Shown piece after piece: positions 1 to 4,432 of a DNA stretch of 8,013 nucleotides. The DNA comes from Deltaproteobacteria bacterium (lineage in GTDB: Bacteria; Desulfobacterota; BSN033; UBA1163): positions 1 to 8,013 of the forward strand of contig VGSD01000114.1 in the NCBI GenBank assembly GCA_016875155.1. Direction: 5' to 3'. The notes under the pieces were generated by a model. That model ran no database searches. It was not told the DNA's origin and worked only from the letters and a program-made list of their open reading frames with translations. The translations under genes were made by a program, and so were the position numbers. The stretch's first letter is position 1, and every line of letters begins with the position of its first letter.

Positions 1-212
1 GGTTTTAGGTTGGCAATGGCCGTTGGATTCCCACACCCCATGGACATGTCGGCGACTTCTTTGGAGAGACTTCCAATCTCTTCCTTGCTGTAAAGGGCTT
101 CCACGTAAGCTTGATTGGATGCATCGTCACTGGGGCAACAACAACTTTTATTCATCTCAGCCAGTTTGGAATACTTTTTCTTTACCGTTTCTTTAATCAC
201 AGTCTTCTTCAT
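1..212 (-). CDS. arsM: ArsM-type arsenite S-adenosylmethionine methyltransferase, N-terminal part
   Basis: Only the first 70 residues are in the window; the rest lies beyond position 1. They match the N-terminus of ArsM-family methyltransferases. A short basic start, VKKKYSKLAEMNKS, leads to a cysteine cluster S-C-C-C (24-26). Then comes ALYSKEEIGSLSKEVADMSMGCGNPTAIANLKP, where the GCGNP motif (59-63) precedes the SAM-binding core, which is not visible here. ArsM transfers methyl groups from SAM to trivalent arsenic held by cysteines. The family also includes members of unproven substrate, especially in anaerobes next to DGC and thioredoxin-like genes, so arsenic is likely but not certain. 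The ATG at 210-212 has a strong AAGGAG. No arsenic regulator or efflux gene is in the window. The name is given on N-terminal similarity only. Confidence 0.8.
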   Translation of the reverse strand, partial: MKKTVIKETVKKKYSKLAEMNKSCCCPSDDASNQAYVEALYSKEEIGSLSKEVADMSMGCGNPTAIANLK

Positions 213-624
213 CTTGTTCTCCTTTCCCTTTGAGGCGGTCCATCCGTTTTGCTACCTCCATGGCTACCATCCGAGCAAGATTAAGATCGAATTTCTCCTT
301 CGTTCCTTTCATATTGAGATGAAGTTCCCCAAGGATATCCGGAATTACCAATCCAAATGCAACGGAGTGACTATATTTCTCTGTTCCGATTTGAGCACAG
401 CGCTTTTCACAACCGTCCAGTGTGATCGTAGGAAAAAGTTGGGCGAAGGTCCTCTCCTGTTCATCCCCGGCCAGGAAAAGAGGAAGGCAAATGGTTGCGG
501 TTTCATCCGGCTTGATCTCTTCCATGAGGATTCGAACGACTGCGCGGGTGAGAGTCCCTTCAGGGATTTCCTCTCCGCAGCAAGCAATGACTCCAATCCG
601 TTTAGGGGATGTCTTTTCAATCAT
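193..624 (-). CDS. DGC-domain putative zinc-binding protein
   Basis: The protein has 143 residues. The N-terminal turn is I-A-C-C-G (Cys15, Cys16) instead of the C-S-G or C-G-G of its paralogs, followed by EGTLTRAVVRIL. A mid-protein Cys46 precedes TLDGCEKRC, with Asp-Gly-Cys at 70-72 and Cys76. The C-terminus is a helix with MVAMEVAKRMDRL and a charged tail ending Asp-Cys-Asp. The gene starts inside the end of the preceding DGC gene (8-base overlap) and its stop lies 20 bases inside the ArsM-like gene, so the last three genes are probably made together. The tandem with 617-1036 looks like an old duplication with considerable divergence. Function is unknown beyond presumed metal binding. Adjacency to an ArsM-type gene makes metalloid or thiol-metal handling worth considering. 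Confidence 0.87.
   Translation of the reverse strand: MIEKTSPKRIGVIACCGEEIPEGTLTRAVVRILMEEIKPDETATICLPLFLAGDEQERTFAQLFPTITLDGCEKRCAQIGTEKYSHSVAFGLVIPDILGELHLNMKGTKEKFDLNLARMVAMEVAKRMDRLKGKGEQDEEDCD
219..224 (-). promoter_or_regulatory. Ribosome binding site of the ArsM-like gene
   Basis: AAGGAG on the minus strand lies 6 bases before the ATG at 210-212. It supports translation of the ArsM-like frame although its first 20 bases overlap the preceding gene. Confidence 0.75.
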
Positions 625-1036
625 CCTTCTCCTCCATTCTGTCCATTTCGTGACAGATTTCATCCGCCAGAAGATGGACCAATCGCTTTCCTCCTTCTTC
701 GAGATGAAGGACGGTACCGAGATCGAACTCATTGGGGTTAAGATATTTATACTTTTTAAAAAGATCCATGATCGTGAATGATATGGGGATTTTTTCAGCC
801 ATTCGTTCAATGTTCTTGTAGGAGCATTTTTTTGCGCAACCATCCACAGAGATGCAGGGATTTTCTTTGAGAAGTTCAATCGCCTCTTCATCTCCTTTGG
901 TCAGAAGGCCGAGGCAGAGAGTCCGGGCTTCATTGGGCCGACGACGTTCCACCACCTCATAAACGGCTTCGCGACAGATGGTCCCATAAGCCTTTCCAAT
1001 GCCGCTACATGGAATCACAACAATGGGTTTCTTCAT
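617..1036 (-). CDS. DGC-domain putative zinc-binding protein
   Basis: The protein has 139 residues from the ATG at 1034-1036, which has GAGGA about 7 bases before it. A TTG at 1061-1063 overlapping the upstream stop would add nine residues and is less likely. The N-terminus shows IPCSGIG (Cys10) and Cys21. Cys41 and Cys61 follow, then Asp-Gly-Cys at 65-67 with Cys71, giving D-G-C-x3-C as in the other DGC proteins here. It lacks the long C-terminal region of the pair at 7110-8013 and is nearer the compact family form. It lies directly after the selenoprotein. Small thioredoxin-like genes and DGC genes are, from memory, often neighbours, which suggests that the two act on each other. The metal and substrate are unknown. 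It overlaps the next DGC gene by 8 bases. Confidence 0.87.
   Translation of the reverse strand: MKKPIVVIPCSGIGKAYGTICREAVYEVVERRRPNEARTLCLGLLTKGDEEAIELLKENPCISVDGCAKKCSYKNIERMAEKIPISFTIMDLFKKYKYLNPNEFDLGTVLHLEEGGKRLVHLLADEICHEMDRMEEKDD
631..635 (-). promoter_or_regulatory. Ribosome binding site deciding the start of the fourth DGC gene
   Basis: GGAGG on the minus strand lies 6 bases before the ATG at 622-624. It fixes this start rather than the far longer open frame reaching back to 891, whose first 89 codons lie inside the preceding gene. Confidence 0.7.
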
Positions 1037-1059
1037 TTTCAATTCCTCAAGGTCCTTTA

Positions 1060-1335
1060 TCAAAGTCTCTGTCGAATGGCTTCGATCAAGGTATCCGAGT
1101 CGGGGATGAAATCGAATACAATTTCTTCATTCATCAAGATGGAAGGGACGTTGGGCTTACGATCCAGTCTCTTTCTCACCTGTTTTAGTCTTTCGAGACC
1201 TTCAGGACTCGATATGTCCATCATCGAATAAGTCAATTGGTCCTTAAAAATTGGAGAGACCTCATCCAGAGCCTCCATTGCCAGTTGGCAGAGAATTCAG
1301 TTGGAGGTTCCCACGATCTCAACAATGACCTTCAT
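1060..1335 (-). CDS. Thioredoxin-like selenoprotein with U-I-L-C site (in-frame UGA)
   Basis: From the ATG at 1333-1335 the frame reads MKVIVEIVGTSN, then TGA at 1297-1299, then ILCQLAMEALDEV and on to a stop at 1060-1062. With TGA as selenocysteine it has 91 residues. The UGA sits exactly where the first Cys of a CxxC redox site is expected, giving U13-I-L-C16. The Cys paralog at 3429-3764 has C-I-P-C at the same place. The strand before the UGA (KVIVEIVG) aligns with KIFIEVIS there. After it come a helix, the cis-Pro loop VPSILMNEEIVFDFIP and a final helix, as in the paralog. Sequence conservation on both sides of the UGA argues against a chance ORF. A gene caller would report only 1060-1278, starting at an internal Met with no active site. 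The alternative is a nonsense mutation. A candidate SECIS hairpin follows the UGA. Confidence 0.85.
1252..1277 (-). promoter_or_regulatory. Candidate bacterial SECIS hairpin
   Basis: On the mRNA, UGGAGG (1277-1272) pairs with UCUCCA (1257-1252) with one G-U pair. Inside it, CUC (1271-1269) pairs with GAG (1263-1261) around the loop UGGAU, leaving GUC (1260-1258) bulged. The hairpin starts 19 bases after the UGA. The GG of the loop lies about 30 bases after it, within the usual distance for bacterial SECIS elements, which normally carry a G in a small apical loop. Competing pairings exist: CCUCCA at 1307-1302 can also pair with UGGAGG, and UGCC/GGCA forms a small hairpin closer to the UGA. The fold was found by eye, without energy calculation. 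Confidence 0.5.
1297..1299 (-). other. Putative selenocysteine codon (UGA)
   Basis: In-frame TGA at codon 13, three residues before a Cys (U-x2-C). It aligns with the first Cys of the C-I-P-C site in the paralogous protein of the same cluster. Confidence 0.82.
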
Positions 1336-1342
1336 TGTATAG

Positions 1343-1347
1343 CCCTT
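1343..1347 (-). promoter_or_regulatory. Ribosome binding site of the selenoprotein gene
   Basis: AAGGG on the minus strand lies 7 bases before the ATG at 1333-1335. A competing in-frame ATG at 1351-1353 has a GGGGGGAG block directly before it, only 2 bases away, so the ATG at 1333-1335 is preferred. Confidence 0.55.
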
Positions 1348-1390
1348 TGTCATATCTCCCCCCGCCCTTTGAGAGGCTACAAGAATTCGC

Positions 1391-1412
1391 AAAAGTCTCC
1401 ATCCCGACTTTT
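1391..1412. terminator. Inverted repeat, possible weak terminator or operator
   Basis: A perfect 7-base inverted repeat (AAAAGTC / GACTTTT) surrounds an 8-base loop in the 119-base gap between the flavin reductase-like gene and the selenoprotein gene. The stem is AT-rich and reads as A-rich then T-rich on both strands, so it could attenuate transcription or bind a protein. The rest of the gap holds no convincing promoter. Confidence 0.3.
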
Positions 1413-1454
1413 CAAATATTTGCTTCAGGGAATGCCCATCGCTTTCCATAATCC

Positions 1455-1967
1455 CTACAAATAAGCGAAAGCAGCATTCTCCCCCCTGTCATACCCCTCC
1501 AGAGGAGTCCCCAGCAGGTGGACGGTCAGGATTTCTCCGAAGAACCAGGTATGGGTTCCCAGGTCAGCGGTCTGTATCACCTTGCACTCGATATTGACTG
1601 GACACTCATCGATCAGGAAGGCGTTCACTTTGCTGGCGCGTAAAGGTGTCAAGCCGGTTTCTTTGAATTTATCTACTTTTCTGCCGGATTGGGTGCCGCA
1701 GTAGTCGATGGCCGGGCGCAAATCGGCTTTGGGGATGTTGACTACGAATTCCCCGTATTTTGTCGCTAATTCGTGACTGTACTGACCCCGGCCAATGCCA
1801 ACGCCCATTATGGGCGGCTTGAAGGAGACAGGATGGACGAAGTGGATCGTGATGATATTGCGATCCTGTTCGCCGCCCACGGTGACCAGAACCACCGGAA
1901 ATTTTGGAAACTGGAAGATCCCCTGAAGTAAGGGGACTTCATGTTTTACGAGTGGAGTTTCTTTCAT
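1455..1967 (-). CDS. Flavin reductase-like FMN-binding split-barrel protein
   Basis: The protein has 170 residues from the ATG at 1965-1967. It matches the flavin reductase-like domain (PF01613): PVVLVTVGGEQDRNIITIHFVHPVSFKPPIMGV at the N-terminal barrel, YSHELATKYGEFVVNIP, the segment CGTQSGRKVDKFKETGL, and a C-terminal strand LGTHTWFFGEILTVHLL. Members bind FMN and either reduce flavin with NAD(P)H or act as flavoredoxin-type electron carriers in anaerobes. Which one applies is not visible. In this cluster it is the obvious flavin electron donor. AAGGG lies about 9 bases before the chosen ATG. A GTG at 1989-1991, 6 bases after the upstream stop, would add eight residues and cannot be excluded. 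It is followed by the only sizeable gap in the window. Confidence 0.87.
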   Translation of the reverse strand: MKETPLVKHEVPLLQGIFQFPKFPVVLVTVGGEQDRNIITIHFVHPVSFKPPIMGVGIGRGQYSHELATKYGEFVVNIPKADLRPAIDYCGTQSGRKVDKFKETGLTPLRASKVNAFLIDECPVNIECKVIQTADLGTHTWFFGEILTVHLLGTPLEGYDRGENAAFAYL

Positions 1968-1997
1968 CGTCTCGTCCCTTTGGGTGTCCACGTTGGT

Positions 1998-2516
1998 TCA
2001 GCCTTCCTTCTGGCTGCGAATTCCGGTGTAGATAGTCCGGCATGTTGGAGAGGCCCCTCCCTTCAGCCCTTTGGGATTTCCGCAAGCCTCGGACTGGAGA
2101 AGTCTATCCCGGTAAGACATGTGGTTTAAAAAGTGAAGAGAAAGATCTATAGGGTTTGGTAGCTGAAGAGAAAAAACCCAGGCATGTCCATAGGGATCTT
2201 CCTGGAAGAGACGGGGATTATCGATCAGAAGCGAGTTGAGGTTGAGGATATGTCCGGGAAGAGGCGTTTCTATATATTTGACTTTGTTTGTTACGGCAAA
2301 GGCCACTGTTTCTCCGGAGGAGACGACTTGTCCTTCCTCGACAAGATATTCCAAACTGATGACCCCACCCGAAAGGATCAGGCCTGCCCGGGTCAAACCA
2401 TGGAGTAGTATTTTACCGCTCCCCTGTGGCTGGATCCATAGTTCAGGGCCCGGAAGAAAGTAACGATCTTCAGGGATCTCTATTCGATGTCCGTTGAATC
2501 CTTCAATGATGAGCAT
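1998..2516 (-). CDS. Second GcvH-like carrier protein, diverged at the lipoyl site
   Basis: This 172-residue protein is a paralog of the one at 6389-6883: IEGFNGHRIEI against LEGFYGQKVEL, ELWIQP against ELWVKP, GLTRAGLILSGG against GVTHAGVILVSG, and SLEYLVEEGQVV against YLEYIVEAGDSL. The modification hairpin reads V-T-N-K-V-K-Y-I-E-T-P-L-P-G-H. Lys78 falls at the lipoyl-lysine position of the paralog, but the preceding acidic residue is gone and the stretch to the conserved proline is one residue shorter. Lipoylation is therefore possible but less certain. The C-terminal extension carries two cysteines. No glycine cleavage gene is nearby. The ATG follows the upstream stop by 17 bases; the nearest purine-rich block (AAAAGGG) is rather far from it, so initiation may be weak or coupled. 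Confidence 0.82.
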   Translation of the reverse strand: MLIIEGFNGHRIEIPEDRYFLPGPELWIQPQGSGKILLHGLTRAGLILSGGVISLEYLVEEGQVVSSGETVAFAVTNKVKYIETPLPGHILNLNSLLIDNPRLFQEDPYGHAWVFSLQLPNPIDLSLHFLNHMSYRDRLLQSEACGNPKGLKGGASPTCRTIYTGIRSQKEG

Positions 2517-2533
2517 TTTGCCATAAGTCCCTT

Positions 2534-3445
2534 TTAAACGTTAACCTCTCGGAATTCGACTGCCACCTGATCTCCTTTTGCTTCGATGATAGCATATGAA
2601 CCTTTATTTCCGTCTGCCGGATTTATTTTGCCGACATTAACAAAATGGCGATTCGGCAGAATTTTGTATAAAGGTTCTCCGGTATGGTTAAAAACATATA
2701 GATGGGCCCAAAACTGCTTCGCGAGTGTTTCAAAGGCCGGAGCGACAGATTCATCCCTAAGGTAATTACTCAAATAGATGATCGCGTTGATGTCAGCCCC
2801 GTACTTATCGTATTCCGAGTACCCCGGAATCTCCTCCATGGCGCCTCCGTGGAAAGCAATCCCTCTAAGATTTCCCAATCGGAATTCAAGAATGACCGGT
2901 AGTTGAGATAAGAATTCTTTCCCCGGGTTAGAACCATTTTCCCTTTGATATATATTGAAGTCGGAAGGGCTAAGTAGAATGATCGCTTTTGACTTGACTA
3001 ATGAGGAGATGATCTCTTTGTGAAAGAACCCTTCTCCAGTAAGATTTCCCAGGCAAATCACTTTATCAAGGTTTTGATGGGCGAGTTCCTCCAGAACCCT
3101 ATTCAGATTTTGAATGTCTCCACGCACACCTGAAAATACACCAATTCGTTTCCATCTCTCATCAACCGTGAGGATTTTCATTTCTACTGCGGGAAGTCCT
3201 TCGATTTCGTCCAATTCGAGAGCTTTCGCTACCTGGTCGGGGCAAGAAGTTCCCTCTCGACAAGGGATACCCTTGAGCAGAGGGATCAGTTCTGAAGCGC
3301 TCCTTCCCTGAAGGAGTTTGGAGACCAGTTGAGCATTTCCTGGGCAACCTCCGCCCAAGAAATTCAGTTCTTTCAGGATTCCTCCTTCAATGTCCAGATG
3401 AATCTCCTTGGGGCAGACACCCGAAGGTCTAAAACGTTTCTTCAT
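2534..3445 (-). CDS. TSCPD-domain protein fused to a degenerate metallophosphoesterase fold
   Basis: The protein has 303 residues in two parts. Residues 1-80 match the short TIGR03905/TSCPD family: G-V-C (Cys11), GGGCPGN (Cys34), Cys62 and the name-giving T-S-C-P-D at 66-70. Residues 95-303 follow the order of YfcE-like calcineurin phosphoesterases, but the metal ligands are mostly replaced. The D-x-H position reads F-S-G-V, the G-D-x position reads L-G-N-L, and the G-N-H-D position reads S-P-S-D. The final G-H-T-H reads N-H-T-G. One H (AFHGG) and some glycines remain. I infer a catalytically dead fold used for binding or regulation. The ATG at 3443-3445 has GGAG about 8 bases before it and overlaps the upstream stop by 17 bases. 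An in-frame ATG at 3482-3484 would give a larger overlap and an unlikely basic leader. Confidence 0.82.
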   Translation of the reverse strand: MKKRFRPSGVCPKEIHLDIEGGILKELNFLGGGCPGNAQLVSKLLQGRSASELIPLLKGIPCREGTSCPDQVAKALELDEIEGLPAVEMKILTVDERWKRIGVFSGVRGDIQNLNRVLEELAHQNLDKVICLGNLTGEGFFHKEIISSLVKSKAIILLSPSDFNIYQRENGSNPGKEFLSQLPVILEFRLGNLRGIAFHGGAMEEIPGYSEYDKYGADINAIIYLSNYLRDESVAPAFETLAKQFWAHLYVFNHTGEPLYKILPNRHFVNVGKINPADGNKGSYAIIEAKGDQVAVEFREVNV

Positions 3446-3764
3446 TTTGCGACTCCATCTCTTTTCCCTCCAATACCCTTTCAATGGTCGTTCTCAGAAG
3501 TTGGGGGCCTGGAATTCTTTCAAAAGCCACTCGCTCGTTGATCAGAATGGAAGGAATGGGGGGATTCTTCCCCAGCTTCTGAGCAAGCTCCAGGTATCGG
3601 TTGGCACCTTCTCGCTCTTTCAGAAGCACCACGCTCCACTCTATGACCCCCTCAAATTCAGGAGCTATCTCCCGCACCGATTTAATGGCATATTCGCAGG
3701 GGATACAATGAGGCCCTTCTGAGATGACTTCTATGAAAATCTTGTCTTTTTGTGCAGGGAGCAT
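3429..3764 (-). CDS. Small thioredoxin-like protein with C-I-P-C site
   Basis: This 111-residue protein has a thioredoxin-like layout. A first strand, KIFIEVIS, leads to a redox turn G-P-H-C-I-P-C with Cys20 and Cys23. A helix (EYAIKSVREIAPEF) and a second strand (EWSVVLL) follow. The cis-proline loop is IPSILINERVAFERIP, then a C-terminal helix. It lacks the W-C-G-P-C motif of classical thioredoxins and is closer to the small glutaredoxin/thioredoxin-fold proteins found beside DGC genes. It is clearly paralogous to the protein at 1060-1335: PxxPSILINE against PxVPSILMNE, and C-I-P-C against U-I-L-C. It probably reduces a disulfide, or accepts a thiol intermediate, on another protein of this cluster. 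The ATG has AGG about 7 bases before it and lies 8 bases after the DUF2284 stop. Confidence 0.85.
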   Translation of the reverse strand: MLPAQKDKIFIEVISEGPHCIPCEYAIKSVREIAPEFEGVIEWSVVLLKEREGANRYLELAQKLGKNPPIPSILINERVAFERIPGPQLLRTTIERVLEGKEMESQNEETF

Positions 3765-3772
3765 TAAAACAC

Positions 3773-4432
3773 CTACTCCAGGAGGACGATGCTATAGTGT
3801 TTATAACAGTCGCCAGTGTTCTGAGCTACTTTGGTTTCCTTTCCGATACGCTGCAAAGTTCGGAAGATGTCAATTGAAAAGGATTCTACCGAAGGCCGTT
3901 TCTCTTTCGGGAAGAGACAGTTCTCCGGGTAAGCGCACTTCTTGCAGAGGGCACACGATTCTGAAGTAAGACCAAAAGCCTTATGATAGCCGAGAAGAAA
4001 AAGCTCCCGTTCAACGGCTACCGTACCTTTCCAGAACTGAACCTGCCTTCGTCTCTTTTTAGAATTGTTTCGGTAGAATTGAGGGTGGTCTGCTTCTCCA
4101 ATTAGAAGTAAGGCTCTTTTATACTCCTTCAAAATCTCCCTTGCCTCCCTCACAGTGACCGTGGCAGGAGGGCAACACCAGTTCGTATTATAGTGGTCGC
4201 ATCCATAGCGACATTTAAGCCGCACCCACCGGGCCACCACAATTTGTGAGGTCTTTATAAAGTGAACCCCTTGGATACCATGGTGTTGGCATAGAGTAAA
4301 GATCCTTTCCTCTAATACGGGGTTTTCCAAGAATGGTTCGTTCCTGGGTAAGGATGACCAGGGTTTGTCATAGGACAGTGGAATTCTGTTCTCTATTAAC
4401 ATCTCAACCCAGCTATGATTTGGGAATAGCAT
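3773..4432 (-). CDS. DUF2284 family cysteine-rich metal-binding protein
   Basis: This 219-residue protein carries the signature of DUF2284 (predicted metal-binding proteins). The first cysteine cluster is C-R-Y-G-C near 74-78, followed by N-W-C-C-P-P (Cys86, Cys87). A second cluster near the C-terminus has Cys160, Cys163, Cys166 and Cys172, spaced C-x2-C-x2-C-x5-C like an iron-sulfur site. No enzymatic activity is established for the family to my knowledge. A lone iron-sulfur or metal-binding redox role is the simplest inference. The ATG at 4430-4432 overlaps the upstream stop by 20 bases and has only a weak ribosome binding site. An ATG at 4400-4402, ten bases after that stop, would remove ten residues without touching any motif. 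I cannot decide between them. The next gene starts 8 bases after the stop. Confidence 0.85.
   Translation of the reverse strand: MLFPNHSWVEMLIENRIPLSYDKPWSSLPRNEPFLENPVLEERIFTLCQHHGIQGVHFIKTSQIVVARWVRLKCRYGCDHYNTNWCCPPATVTVREAREILKEYKRALLLIGEADHPQFYRNNSKKRRRQVQFWKGTVAVERELFLLGYHKAFGLTSESCALCKKCAYPENCLFPKEKRPSVESFSIDIFRTLQRIGKETKVAQNTGDCYKHYSIVLLE

Noticed and set aside
115..741. Long plus-strand open frame (208 codons).
   Set aside because: It lies antisense to the ArsM-like gene and two DGC genes, all with clear family motifs and ribosome binding sites. Its translation shows no domain.
625..891. Upstream extension of the fourth DGC gene to an ATG at 889-891.
   Set aside because: It lies wholly inside the third DGC gene in another frame. 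The ATG at 622-624 has GGAGG at good spacing and begins the recognisable domain.
1060..1278. Reading this gene as a complete 72-residue protein starting at the ATG at 1276-1278.
   Set aside because: It would lack the first strand and the whole redox site, and no ribosome binding site at good spacing was noticed for that ATG. The sequence before the UGA is clearly homologous to the paralog.
1380..1415. Sigma-54-like promoter (TGG...TTTTGC) upstream of the selenoprotein gene.
   Set aside because: The GG to GC spacing is 8 bases instead of 10, so it does not fit the consensus.
1336..1449. N-terminal extension of the selenoprotein to an ATG at 1447-1449 (38 more residues).
   Set aside because: The frame is open, but the extra segment resembles nothing in the Cys paralog, which has only seven more residues before the first strand. 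The ribosome binding site is also poor.
3162..3347. Short minus-strand open frame inside the TSCPD fusion gene.
   Set aside because: It is an out-of-frame shadow of a gene with conserved TSCPD motifs, with no start signal of its own.
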